Below, in pieces: positions 19,716 through 31,347 of a stretch of 64,000 nucleotides of DNA. A program made the translations under genes and the position numbers. The DNA is from Leishmania donovani (lineage: Eukaryota > Euglenozoa > Kinetoplastea > Trypanosomatida > Trypanosomatidae), in the NCBI RefSeq assembly GCF_000227135.1, contig NC_018248.1, positions 219,670-283,669 of the forward strand. Direction: 5' to 3'. Every line of letters begins with the position of its first letter. The first letter of the stretch is position 1. Below the pieces are notes generated by a model, which did no database searches, was not told the DNA's origin, and was given only the letters and a program-made list of their open reading frames with translations.

Positions 19716-22333
19716 AGGTGGGCTAGGGATGATGCAGCGGCTAAACATGTGTATGTGTGTGTGTGCATTTGTGTCGTCGATATCACGTGCGCTCACGATG
19801 CCTCTCTTATCTGTAGGGCACAGTCGGAGGCTCCTACCGCTTTCACCGTCGATGGAATCTGCGCGATCGGTTTCGAACGCTCCGACTCTTTTGCCTCCCT
19901 CCCAACAGGAGTAGTGGGCGCTTATTTTACCTCTCTTGTCCGACGAGCAAGGCGTGGCCGCTTTCGGGGAGTGAGAACACGATGCGTTGTTGACTGCGTC
20001 TCTTTCTGTCTCTGCAAATTCATTCCCTTCCAGATGCTCCGTAGGCGCTCTGCGCTTCTTCTATGTGTGTGGTTGTTGTGCGTGTGTGGGTGTTTACGCG
20101 TTTGTGTGAGCTCTGAAGTGGCCCTTCCTGGGCCGATCACATCTGTGGTCTGGAAGGAACAAAGAAGAAAAAGATAACAGGGAAAGACGGCGTTGGCCAT
20201 CAAGCACGGCATACGGTGAGAAAGATTACTGCATCCACTATTGACAGTCTGCGGACTATGTGGAGGTTACGGTGGATCTCCAGCATTATCCGAAGGTTTT
20301 ATGCGCTTTCTGTCAGCTAGCAATGCGCGCCGTCGCTGCTCACTCGAGGAGCAGGGAAGGCACTCTCGCTGTCCTTGTAGACTAGCGAGGACGTAATCCG
20401 GAAGTGGATGAGATGGAGAAAGAGAAGGGGAAGATCACTTCCTGACCATTGAGGCGAAATAACCGCCTTGGCCCCACATCGAATGAAAAGTGGTCTTTTG
20501 AGATAAGCACGCAGTATCCCAATTCTATTCTCCGCCTTTTTCTGATCCTTTTCGTCTTGTGACTGGCTCAACACGCTTTGCTTTCTCTGCGACGCGCTGC
20601 ACACAATGCGAATCCCACACGCCCACGCGTATTCCCACTCACACACAAACATAACCGTATACGCGTCAACACCAATTCTGTCGGTGAAATCATAACTGCC
20701 TGTGCTTCTCATTTCCCCTTCCGTGATATTCGCTTCGACACGCGCAGAATTGTCTCTTCGCTTCTTCTCAGCTTCTCTTTCTGTTTCGAGTCCATCCCGA
20801 CATTCTCACGCTCTGAAGGTTACTCGAATCGAAGAACACCTATTTTCCTTTTTTTACACTTTTCTCTTTCCCTCTTCTCCTGACATCCGCTCCCACATTT
20901 TGTCTCGGCTGTTGACACTGCAGCGCGATAGACGCATCCAGTGACACTCCAAAACATCACCGCGGAGCTGAGTGTGCCACATTCTTTCTCCCTCTCTTTT
21001 TCCGCTTAACACAGGAAAGAGGCATTCTCACGCAGACGAAGGCGGCAACGACAATCAGCAGATTTGAATCGGGAAGCACTCTCTTAGAAGTGAGAAGAAA
21101 TTCTGAAGTAGGAACAGCCCACGAGTGAAGGACAAGGACAGAGCGCTGCAAAGAAACTTGTTTTTCCTTGGCCACTCGCTCACAGCAACTGTTCCTTTGT
21201 CACATCTCTACCTTCCTTGCCCTTCTTCTGTCTGCCAATCCATTCATCACATTCGTTGTCGCCTCCCCCAACGATACCCATTTGACATCGCATACCTCTC
21301 TCTGTTTCCCACTCCTCTTCGAACAGACCCCCCCCCCTCCCTCTCCTTTTCTGCCCCAGACCAACACACGCACAGACGTCTTTGCTGAGCTTCGACACCT
21401 TCTCTCCCCCTTTTCATCTTTCTTGTCTTCTAATACTATAACTAACTAAGCGGGAAGGAAAACGGGGAAGAAAGAAAAGGAAACAGCAACTTCGAAAAAG
21501 AAAGAGTACAAGCGAAAGACGAGAAGAGGCGAAGGATCAAAGTGAGGCAACGAAAAAAAAAAACACAGAGAGCAACAGAAGGAAAGAGGAAGGGAGAGGC
21601 AAGCAGGATTGGATTGTAGTGGCATCGAAGGCACCTGAGCAAGATAGAACTGTACATCGATATATAGATAGACACGCACATAAAGAAGAGGGGCATTTTC
21701 TGTTCGTCTTCTTGTCTTTGTGTCCTGTCTTCTGTCTTTTTTTCTGACGCCACTTACCCTTTGCTTTCCTCCTTCCTTTGTTTTCCCTCGTCCTGGCCTG
21801 TCTTCTTATTGTCTGTTTCCTTCTCTTTGTATCTGCATCATCTTCTATCCAGTATATATATATATATTATTTCGTTGGCGCTACTCCTCGGTGTTTTTGT
21901 TTCGATTGCGTCCTTTAAATTTTTTTTTTTACCTCATCTTCCCGCTTCTCTGCTTCAGGAAAAAAAAAAGAAAACCGGCACACAAACACTCGCAGAACAA
22001 GCAAAGTTGTCTTTTTTTTGCTTCTCGTCGTTGCCTTGTTTGTGTCCGGCTTTTTGTTGTTGGCATCTGCGTTGACCATAAACAGACACAAGTACACACG
22101 GACATACAGGCAGGCCTTCCTCGTTCATATTATCAATTTTTGTTTCTTCTCAACTTTCAATGTGAGTAGATACAAAAAAAAGGGATCAAAAACGGGCTGT
22201 TGACGTGATACACGCCAGAGAGAACCTCTAAAGAGCCACACGCAGTTGCCGACGCGTTTATATACGCGCGTTGTGTCACCTCTTTTTGTTGGATCACACT
22301 GCATTTCCGTTGGTCTGGTGAGCTGCGCTGCGA
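19716..22333. other. Long intergenic region (2.6 kb)
   Basis: No gene recognised. It contains T/C-rich tracts (20700-20900, 21170-21440, 21690-21960) separated by a purine-rich stretch (21450-21600), a TA repeat at 21852-21869 and A runs near 21960. It should hold the RPN5 3' UTR and the long leader of the CCCH protein gene. I see no repeat copy of the SIDER-like family here. Confidence 0.55.
21852..21869. repeat. TA microsatellite
   Basis: About eight TA units in T-rich intergenic DNA. Confidence 0.8.
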
Positions 22334-23827
22334 ATGAGCTATACGACCCATCTGCGAGAGCCAGCACCCTTTGCGGTGCCTTCCTTAGCCTCAAAAGGGA
22401 AGGGCGACGACTTCCAGCAGCCGTTCGGCGGAGAAACGTGTAACGGGTACACGGCGACCGAGGAGGGAAGCGCGGCACCTACCGCGGAGGTGAGTGAGGA
22501 AAAGCACAGCTCCAGCGCTAGCTCAGATTACAAGAAGGAAGATGAGAAGTGGATCTGGGTGCTGGACCCGATGACCCGCAAGCTGCGGGTACCGCTGCAC
22601 TTGCTCGTTCCCACCCACGCCACCTCGACACCTGGAACGGTGCCGTCGCTGTGCATAGCCTTCTTGGAAGGCCGATGCCGCCATGCTTGGTGCCGCCAGG
22701 CGCACGTGGTGCCGTCTGCTATCCCGCAGCTGCGCTACGAGGCGCTGAGCTCACCCACGTGCTGCCACTTCCACCAAGACCCGCAGGACATCTCGATGCT
22801 GAAAAACCACTTCAAGTACATTCTCATAACTGGCAACGGTGGCAGCAACGAGCTGATTCCTGCGGACCGTGTGGCGTGCACAGTTGGGCTGCGCCGCTAC
22901 TTGGTGCACAACGTCCCAAAGAAGTCCGTCTGCGCGTCCATCAATGCGGCAGAGAAGCGATTGGTGCCCGAAGAGAACGATATCCTTGAGCTGCCGGCAA
23001 AGTTCATTTGCCGTTTGCACTTAGCGCATCGCTGCCGGTACCTGGATGACTGCAACAACATCCACATTTGCCGCGAGTTTGAAGTCCGCCTGCAACCGCC
23101 TCCGCAGATCCTGAGCTCGCTCAACTCCGTCACCACCTCGACGCGCACGGTGAACATCGGTGACACCTGCTACACCGTCACCCCGCTGGCGGTTGGCGAC
23201 GTGAGCGACGAAGATTTCAACGCCATAGCTGAGGCGAAAAGGATCAACCACCGTAACGCCAGCACGCCTGCATCCGCGATCTTTAAGAGTGCCGTCCCGC
23301 CATACGACGCGGCCCTCGGCGGCAGCAGTGAAAACGGCAGCCCTATGCCTTACTCCGCCGCTGGTGGTGCCTTCCCGACGTTCCCTGATTATCGTGGCGC
23401 ACTACGCACGCCCAACACCAGTGCGGTGACCCCGCCGTCGGGGCAGTCACCGGCCTTCCTGCATGCAGAGTCTCCGTCGCAGATACCGCCAGGCGGCTTC
23501 GGCTTTGGCGGCCACCTGCGTGTGTACGATGTTCGTCCCAAAAATCAGTCCGACACGGTGACGCCCAGTTGCACCAACAGCCCGGCGATGAATCCCAATA
23601 CACAGGAGAAGAACGGCGCGGGCGGAAAGATCGCCCCGCCCAAGTACACAGACGGTGCATCTCCCACGGCCATGGCGTCCCGCTCCAACGGGATGAGCGG
23701 AAGCGGCTGCGCGAGCAGCCGCACCGAAGGCGGAATGAGTCTCGCGACGAGCGAGGCGAACACTCCCTTGGCTACCGGCGGATACAGCATTATATCGGGG
23801 CGGACCGCTGTCACAACGAGGAAGTAG
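22334..23827 (+). CDS. CCCH-type zinc finger protein
   Basis: 497 aa. Two zinc-binding motifs are visible: Cys107-x7-Cys115-x4-Cys120-x3-His124 and Cys226-x7-Cys234-x5-Cys240-x3-His244. A CCHFHQD segment (143-149) lies between them and may add metal ligands. A folded region spans about residues 70-270. The rest of the protein is low complexity, rich in Ser, Gly, Pro, Asn and Thr, and looks disordered. In trypanosomatids CCCH proteins commonly bind mRNA 3' UTRs and control stability or translation; the exact orthologue is not identified here. The N-terminal 65 residues are also low complexity. ATG 22334 is the first in frame. Confidence 0.85.
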   Translation: MSYTTHLREPAPFAVPSLASKGKGDDFQQPFGGETCNGYTATEEGSAAPTAEVSEEKHSSSASSDYKKEDEKWIWVLDPMTRKLRVPLHLLVPTHATSTPGTVPSLCIAFLEGRCRHAWCRQAHVVPSAIPQLRYEALSSPTCCHFHQDPQDISMLKNHFKYILITGNGGSNELIPADRVACTVGLRRYLVHNVPKKSVCASINAAEKRLVPEENDILELPAKFICRLHLAHRCRYLDDCNNIHICREFEVRLQPPPQILSSLNSVTTSTRTVNIGDTCYTVTPLAVGDVSDEDFNAIAEAKRINHRNASTPASAIFKSAVPPYDAALGGSSENGSPMPYSAAGGAFPTFPDYRGALRTPNTSAVTPPSGQSPAFLHAESPSQIPPGGFGFGGHLRVYDVRPKNQSDTVTPSCTNSPAMNPNTQEKNGAGGKIAPPKYTDGASPTAMASRSNGMSGSGCASSRTEGGMSLATSEANTPLATGGYSIISGRTAVTTRK

Positions 23828-26800
23828 CCGAACTCCTGACTGCCCGGCATACACTGTGTGCGCGTGGCTGGCTCGTATTCGCTGGTACTGCTTTTTTTTC
23901 ACGTCTTCCTGTCCGTTGCCTGCTCTTGGGCGCCCTGTCAAGTCCGTCTCACTTTCGTCCTCACAATACTTCTCTCAACGGCTCCGCTGCTGCAACGGCT
24001 GCCAAAGACCGTCCTTAAGAGGGTGAAAGCAAGAAGATGGTATGGAAGAGGTGGGGAGATCAGGCAGCTTTTAAGTAAGCCAGTTCTAACTCTGTGCTTG
24101 ACTCTCTGTTATTGCTTTGCTTTACCTCCCCTTTTCCCGTCTTGTTATGTTGGTGATAATGGTTCACACGTGTCTTTTTCCTTTTTTCGGCATCCCCCCT
24201 TTTTTCCATTGCTCCCACGGCGAATGTGCGACTTCTTCTCACGCGTCGCTCTGCTGATTTCCATCGAATAGCACGAGCCCACCCCTCCCTCCCTCCCCAT
24301 CCAGTGCCTTCTTTCGCTTCTTCCGTAAACGGAACATTTAGGGGGGGGGAGATCGTGGTGCCGCGCGTATATTGTGTGCCCTTGTGCCAGTGTGCGAATG
24401 TCTAAGCATGTGTGCGTGTGTGTGTGCGCTGTACTCATGCGGGATAACAGCATCGGGGGTACCGTGAGAAGGGTCGTCATCTACGTTTCCCATAGATCGC
24501 ATATCTTTGCTTTATTTTCACCTCTTTTTGTTTTCTCTTCTCTTCCCCTCTCTCTCCTGTAACGCACTTCAAGCTTTCCGCTTTTTCCACTTTTTTTATG
24601 TGCGAATTTCACCACCTGTCATTCTCTTTACTTCCTTCTTTTCTCTCTCTTGTATGCGCTGCATTGCTGCGTGCACCTCGAATTGTTCTTTTTTGCCCTC
24701 CCCATCGAAAAGAAAGCAGCACGCAGTAAGTAATCGATTAATGCATACACCAAAAGCGGCAGGACTGATGAGGAGCTGGGGATGGCGAAGGCCCAGCTCT
24801 TTAGGCCAGTAGGAAGAGCAAGAGCAGCGAAGACCAAACCATTGAATGCAAACACAAAAGAAGATAATGTTTGATGGTGGTGAATACGTACAAAAAGAGG
24901 AGTGTGTGTCAGAGGCTGTATCAACTTAATCTGTTTTCTTATTTCTGCTGTTCTATCATCTTTTCAAAGCCTCGATGACGGGGAACACCTCAGCGCGTGG
25001 CACCTCAGGGACCAGTGCACCCACTTTCTCTCCGTGGGAAAAGCCAAGCAGCCCCCTCCCCCACCCCCTGCCAAGTGCCGAGCCGCTTCTGGTGGTGACG
25101 GGGTCAGGTACCTACGCCGCAGGGGGGAGGGTTCAGAGCGATGTGTCGCTGCTGGTGCCGGCGGTGGCGTCCTGGATGACGTTGCATCGGAGTGGCCCGC
25201 GACAGCGAGGCAGATCTGTATCCATCCACATGATGGGTAGAGCGTCATCGTGACCCGAGCGTCTCCCACCCGGCCCGGCCCTCACACCGCCCACTGGTGT
25301 GGGTGGGGTGCCCGAGCGCCACCGCGAGGGGGATGCGTCCGGTGGCGGCCGGCATGGTGGGCGCGGCTGCGCGGCGCCCCGCGAGGCATGGGCTGTGGGC
25401 GTGGGCGGGGGCCGTGCTCTCCGATGGCTGGGTCGGCGCATTGCTGTGGCGCGTGTGTGTCTACGGCTGCCATCGGCCCACGCGAGGTTGGGCCTGTGAC
25501 ACTGGCCGGGCGTAGAATGGGGCTCGACTAATGTTGTATGGAAGAATGGGTATATGAGGAAAAAAATTGTGCTCTTGTTTTTATATTTCCTTTGAGTTTT
25601 GCAGGTGCGTGGCCTGTAGGATGGCGTGCTTACGTTTGTCAAGTTTCCCGCCTCACTATCTGTCGCTCTTGTTTTTTTTTTTTTTCGTCTTGTGCTGTTT
25701 ATATCTCTCGCCTCTTGTTTTCCTTGTAGTTATCTCCAAACCCTGTTTTTCCTCTTTAGCACCGAATACGTTGTCACTTTGGAGGTGCATGCGGCGGGAT
25801 GTGGTGATAGTTGTGGGGGTGGCGCCGAGTGTGTGCATGTGACTGTCCATGCGCTTCTTTGCGCGGCCCTATGCTGCCGCTGTTATTGCTTCCATTTTTT
25901 CCCCTCTTTGCCACGTCTCTCTCTCTCTGACGCCCCAGACATTCACTGCCCCAACATGCATTGTTGCCACTCCTGTGATACAGCAGCGAAACGGAAAAAA
26001 AGGGAGATAACGTGCGAAGGGCTTGATGGCGTTGAGCGTGTCTCCGCTGACGTTGTCCTTTCACATTTTTCTTCGCGGCTTCTCATTTTTATTTGCAACA
26101 CTGTTACTTAATAATTGAAGAAAGAGCGACGGAGGGAGAGGGAGGGGAGGGGCAGAGAGTCAGCCAGATGAGCAGTTGAACTGTAGAGTGCATGTCTGAT
26201 AGAGAAGACTCAGAGCAGGAGGAGGAACCAGAGTAACGCGCAAGCGAGCAAGTGGGAGACCAGTGTTTCATAAAAGTGGATCCCGCACCATCATCGTTTC
26301 TCTCTTACGCAATGCAATTTACGACATCACTTGCGACTGCTACTACAGCTACCGACTAAGATCTCTCTTCGCCTTTGTTCTTGTTTTGTCTTTCTGTCTT
26401 TTCACTTTTGGTATGGTCATCTTCTTTTTCCCCCTGGTGTGCTACGATGCTTTCGTCCGTGCGGCTGCGTGTGTTCTTTGTGTATGTATGTCCATGTCTA
26501 TGTCCTGGGTTCAACTGTTTAGTTAGTTTTTTTATCTTTTTTTTTTCGCTTCCTCCCTTGATGTCGTATCTTGCTCTTTCTCTCTCTCTTGTGCTGTATT
26601 ACGTACACCAAAGAAGAGTAGAAGAAGTTAATATTCGAAACCCACCTACCTACCCACACACGCACACGGGCGGGAGGCACAGTGTCGTACCTGTCTGCTG
26701 TGGCGACGGAAGCTCGCTACGTGTTTTCTACGCCTTTTGACTCGTGTGCATCGTTGGGCGTGTGTGGCTGCTCGTCGATGCCTCTAATTCTCTGCGTAAC

Positions 26801-27782
26801 ATGCAAGAGGCCAAGAGGAAGTACGGGGGTGAGCGATGTGGATGCTCAGCTGCTTGTTGACGACCGACTCATAGGACCCGACGTAGTGAAGTTACGGAAG
26901 CAGTTGATGAGTGTCTCCAAAGGGGCACGCGCTTGAACTGTTGGTGAAGGCTGCAAAGATGGTCAAGGGCTCCCCTTCCCCACGGCCCTGCTTCAACCTC
27001 CGTTGAGCGTGCAATCTAAGTGAAACCCCTCTTCCACTTCTCCTTTCCGCCTTCACCCATCTGACTCCCATGTCCCTGCATGTGGATGCATATTGTTTTC
27101 GACGCCTGCTTCATCACTCAGCACACACACCCAGACACACTGTACTTATGCCACCAAGTTCTCCCCTCACACGCGAGCAACAAGCAAAGCAACGAGAGCG
27201 AGAGGCCTGTAGCATCGGAGACGACAACGCACGCCGAGCGGCTCACGAACAAAGTCCCCCCCCCCTCGGGTAAAAAGACGACATACAGAGAGACGGTATG
27301 ATACACAAGCGCGCACGCCACTGTTTGACTTGCATGCCAGCATTTTTTCATTTTCTTTTTGCGTTTCCATTCATCGATAATATTATTCCCCGCTCACACG
27401 CAAGGTAGAGAGAGGGCGATACGACGTGCCAACCTATCTTGCTCACTCCACGGGTTGTTGCGCGCGGCACGACGTAGTTTGTATCAGCGATGGGTTGCCC
27501 TTCTATCTCCGCACACACACATACACATGCACTACACAGCATAGACGGCGAAGTACAGGAGATAGAGAAGCGTTGGAAGTAACAGAAAGCACAGCAGTAG
27601 AGTGATAAAGGGCGTGCAGGAGGAAGGAAGGAGGGAGGCGCCTGACCCGTCTCTCTTTTTGATCTGCACCAGCTCCCGATTCCTGTCGAGGCATATCTCA
27701 TCTCTTGCGTTCTCATCTATAGCAGAAGCTTGAGAGAGAATTCAACCACTTTCCCAGCCAATCTCCTGCAGAAGTGGCCGCG
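23828..27782. other. Long intergenic region (4 kb) with one SIDER-like copy
   Basis: It holds the 3' flank of the CCCH gene, repeat copy D (24972-25502), T-rich tracts at 25660-25760 and 26340-26620, a purine block near 26110-26240, and the leader of the next gene. A 52-codon frame at 26778-26936 has somewhat protein-like composition but weak support. No other coding signal seen. Confidence 0.5.
24972..25502 (+). mobile_element. SIDER-like degenerate retroposon, copy D
   Basis: Plus-strand copy, starting near GATGACGGGGAACACC with the intact head (GCGTGGCACCTCAGGGACCA). The tail is cut: after GGGCCTGTGAC at about 25500 the sequence leaves the family, so the last 60 or so bases of the full element are missing. 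Located downstream of the CCCH gene. Confidence 0.75.
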
Positions 27783-30700
27783 ATGCGTGGGGAAGAACTA
27801 TCCCGTCGGTGTACTGTCCGACTTGTACAGCCTTTCGTTGATAGTGACGATGGTGGGGGTGACGATTTGGCATTCCGGGCAGCGGGGACGGCAGTGCGGT
27901 CTACTACGCCGAGGGACCCGCTGGCATCGAGTTGCACAGCGTCGCAGCTGACCCCAATTCAGCTACCGAGATCTCGTGTCAGTGCTGGCGCCGACCACGC
28001 ACCATCCCTTAGCACATCACAGACACTGCCGTCTTTTGCGTCTTCACCGGAGGTGCGGCCGTCTTTCTCCACGCGCGCCGGGGGTCCAAGTGGCTCGAAC
28101 CCGGCACCCCGTGTGCTCTCCGTTTCCTCTCCACACGGCCACCGTCCGCACGATGGAGGGGTGCCATCCGTCTCCTCTTCCGGTCAGCCGGTGTCGTCGT
28201 CCGTGGATCGGCTGGCGGCACTGTATCAGCAATTTCAGATGTCTCAGGGGAGGGACTCGCATGCGCCGCGGAGGGGCACCGCCGGCAGGTCGCATGAGGC
28301 AGTCACCCCCACGCTGGCCAGGCAAGAGGCGCCTGCTACGCCTGTACGCTTGTCTCGGCAGACCTCAAAGGGGGCTGCGAGTGGAGATAGTGGAGCGACT
28401 GACAAAGAAAAGACAAACCGCATTGCTCCCGGCGGTAGCTCGTCAACACCGACCCGGCTGCCGCGGGCTGCGTCCAAAGGCGGTGAGGCCCACGTCGCGC
28501 TGGTGCGCGAGGATCTTTTGAAGGCGGAAGGCGGAAATTCACCGGCACGGCGGACTCCAGCGCCTCTTCGCACGACAACCTCCGCCTCTGTGAAGACGTC
28601 TACTCCCTCTCAACAAGGTGCCGAAGCGCCGCCACTATCCTCGCGTTCGAAGCCAACCAGGGCGACTGTGGCGCTGCCGTCCAGCTTGTCTGCTGCGGGC
28701 ATCCCGGCATTGATGCACATTGCTGCTCGTGTGTGGGCAGCGCTGGGATTCTTCGAAATGCGCTGGGAAGAGAGAGCGGAGGAGGTGCCGCCCTATGCTA
28801 CAGGGCCGTCCAGCCCCGAAGATGTCGAGTCGTTTCTGTGGGGGCTGGAAGAGTACTTGAGCTTTTACCGCGCGGACTCGCCGGGCCCATCGGCGGTGGT
28901 GCTGGTAGAGGTCACGGCGCTCCTCCGCAACGGGCTGTGGCGCGTTCTCTTCAACGCCGTCTTCTACTGCCTCACCGTCCTTGACAAGCACCGACGTCGG
29001 CGCGGCCCGCTCTCATGCAGGGAGGCTGAGGTTCAAACTGGTGGCGCGGAGGACACGTACGAGGTGGTGTACTCGTCGTCGTCAGATGCGGAGGGCGAGG
29101 ATGCAAAGGAGGCCTCGCTGAATCGTGAAGCGCCGGTACGGTTGGTGTGGAAGTACCCGGGTGAGTCAGACGAGGAGCGCCTGGCGCGCTGCGTGCGGGA
29201 TCCTTTGCCACCTAACAGCCCCCTGTGGTCTGGATCGCCCTCCGCCGCCTGGGAGCGAGAGGCAGACTGCGCTAGTATGCTGCGCAGTGATCTCCACGGT
29301 ATCCAGCGACCGTCATCTCGATGCCCGCTCGATGAGGCCTATGGCGGCCGTCTGCGCACCGCCTTGCCCATCACTGACTGGTACTTGGTGTTGCGCTGCC
29401 TGGCCCAGGTGGGGTATCGGCGGGACGTCTTCTACCTGCAAACACCATTCGACGCGTCGCCGCAGGAGCTCATCCTCGCTCTGCTATGGTTGACGCAGCG
29501 GTACAAGATGCTAGCAGTCGCTGAGTACGTGGAGTTGAACCGCCGGTACGCCTTCTTACTTCAATACCACGTCAATGACGCGTTTCTGTACGGTTCTGCG
29601 GGGACCGGAGGCTCACCACGGCCCGCGTGCACCACAGCGCGTGAGAGACTTCTCTATCACCTGTCACATGCCTCAGCTTGGCCACCCGTGAGCTTTGACG
29701 AGAACGCGACGATCGCCGTGCGTCTTGCCCAGCTCGAGCGTTGCTTAGGCAAGGCGACTTCTTCTGGTGGTCGTGGCGCTTCAGCGCAGCTGTGTGTGCC
29801 CACCGCTCCTTCTGCAGCGACGCTGCACGTGCGGCGCCTCATGGCGGTGCGGCGGCTCCTCGGACTCTCCTTCAATCGACTCCACCAGGCTTTGCAGCGT
29901 CAGGCTGAGCAGGTCACCCTCCTTGGTCTCCATTCCCCACTCGATGCGCAGCTGTGCCGTGAGCAGCATCACGCCCTGTACGAGGAAGTCACTGCAGGTC
30001 TCGCCCACGTGCAGGCAACGCCGCAGCGGCTGCAGACGGCGGCCGACAACCTCGCCAAGGCAGGCTCACTTGTGGCGTTTCTTCTGCGGTACGAGGAGTC
30101 AACAATGTCCGCGGAGGAGGTGCTTTTGGGACTGGAGGAGGACGACGCGACGTGGCTGTCTCACGACGACCCAGCAGGAGGAGACGCGAGCGACGCGGAG
30201 GCGACGCTGGCGAGAGGGAAGCGCAAAGAAGCAGAAGCCGATCGGTGGCGCCGTGCGGTGCGGCGTGGCAAGCTGCCCGTCTCGCAGTCAGTGCCAGAGG
30301 ACGCCTCTGCAGCGCTCGCAACGTCAGCAGCCTCGCTCGCTCAATCCATAGCGAAATTTCGAGCCGCCCACGTGAGAGCCACTCTCACTGAGACGTGGAG
30401 GCGACTGCTGCGGCGCAGTCACATCGCGCCGCAGACGGTTCCGCAGGAGAGCCTGCGCTTCTTGCTGGATACCGAGGCGCAGCAGGTGCAGGAAGCCCGC
30501 GTGCGAGAGAACATGCGATATCGCTACTCTCTGCAAGCAGCCTTGGCTGCTGAGCTAGCGGTGCTTGGGTATCAGACTCAGCAGCGGCGCCATCACAGTC
30601 ATTCCCACAGTCCTCTGCGGGGCGGGGACGGTGGCGCTGTGAGCTCAACGAATTTGGCGGCAGAGACGCGGACTGTAGATGACACCAAGGACGTCGAGGC

Positions 30701-31061
30701 TCGACCTGTGCAAGTGGCGCTGCCGCCGCTGGACCTCGTCACCAACGCCGGCATCGCTTTTGCGCAGCTGCGGTCTGAGGAGGCGGTCTATGGCTCGGTT
30801 ACGCTGGGAAGCGCGGAGCTACAGCTGACGGAAGTTGGTGATCCAGTGGCAGGGTCGACCACCTCGGCGCGCTTGGAGCTGGAGCGGCTGCAGGCCTGGG
30901 AGGAGAAGCTGGATGCCCAGCTAAGAGTACCGGCGGAAACGACCGCTCGCATGGGGTACTGCATGGGACTCTTGCACGCGCTGTACTATAAGTACGGCCT
31001 ACGTATTGCCACACCCGTCGCACAGAAACCCACCAGCCAGCTGCTGCCGAGTAGCAAGTGA
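27783..31061 (+). CDS. Large protein with a TEDC1-like C-terminal region
   Basis: 1092 aa. The first 300 or so residues are rich in Ser, Pro, Arg, Thr and Gly and look disordered. A mostly helical folded part follows. The stretch at about 532-570 (DWYLVLRCLAQVGYRRD, then FDASPQELILALLWL) and a later one at about 686 (LHVRRLMAVRRLLGLSFNRL) resemble the order of motifs in TEDC1, the partner of delta- and epsilon-tubulin at centrioles. Trypanosomatids have both tubulins, so such a partner is expected. This assignment rests on my motif reading and could be wrong. An acidic/serine loop (SSSSDAEGEDAKE) lies near 440. The open frame begins 9 bases earlier at a GTG; the first ATG is 27783. Confidence 0.8.
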   Translation: MRGEELSRRCTVRLVQPFVDSDDGGGDDLAFRAAGTAVRSTTPRDPLASSCTASQLTPIQLPRSRVSAGADHAPSLSTSQTLPSFASSPEVRPSFSTRAGGPSGSNPAPRVLSVSSPHGHRPHDGGVPSVSSSGQPVSSSVDRLAALYQQFQMSQGRDSHAPRRGTAGRSHEAVTPTLARQEAPATPVRLSRQTSKGAASGDSGATDKEKTNRIAPGGSSSTPTRLPRAASKGGEAHVALVREDLLKAEGGNSPARRTPAPLRTTTSASVKTSTPSQQGAEAPPLSSRSKPTRATVALPSSLSAAGIPALMHIAARVWAALGFFEMRWEERAEEVPPYATGPSSPEDVESFLWGLEEYLSFYRADSPGPSAVVLVEVTALLRNGLWRVLFNAVFYCLTVLDKHRRRRGPLSCREAEVQTGGAEDTYEVVYSSSSDAEGEDAKEASLNREAPVRLVWKYPGESDEERLARCVRDPLPPNSPLWSGSPSAAWEREADCASMLRSDLHGIQRPSSRCPLDEAYGGRLRTALPITDWYLVLRCLAQVGYRRDVFYLQTPFDASPQELILALLWLTQRYKMLAVAEYVELNRRYAFLLQYHVNDAFLYGSAGTGGSPRPACTTARERLLYHLSHASAWPPVSFDENATIAVRLAQLERCLGKATSSGGRGASAQLCVPTAPSAATLHVRRLMAVRRLLGLSFNRLHQALQRQAEQVTLLGLHSPLDAQLCREQHHALYEEVTAGLAHVQATPQRLQTAADNLAKAGSLVAFLLRYEESTMSAEEVLLGLEEDDATWLSHDDPAGGDASDAEATLARGKRKEAEADRWRRAVRRGKLPVSQSVPEDASAALATSAASLAQSIAKFRAAHVRATLTETWRRLLRRSHIAPQTVPQESLRFLLDTEAQQVQEARVRENMRYRYSLQAALAAELAVLGYQTQQRRHHSHSHSPLRGGDGGAVSSTNLAAETRTVDDTKDVEARPVQVALPPLDLVTNAGIAFAQLRSEEAVYGSVTLGSAELQLTEVGDPVAGSTTSARLELERLQAWEEKLDAQLRVPAETTARMGYCMGLLHALYYKYGLRIATPVAQKPTSQLLPSSK

Positions 31062-31347
31062 AAGTCCATCTTGTGGGTGAGGTGGATGCCTGTCCGCATA
31101 CGCAGACAGGTGCATACATATACGTGTGTGTGCCAATGTAAATGCATGTATGGCATGAAAGTGACAATGCGCGTGCGCCTAGTAAGCAGAGGAGACGCGT
31201 AACGGAGCAGGTACGACACACGCCCACGCATACGTGCGCACGCACATGGACAAAAACGTTAGCGGTGACGCAGAAGAGGCGTCACACGCTCCACTCTCCC
31301 GCTCAACGAAAAAGGGAACGACAACATTACACAACTCACTTAAACGT

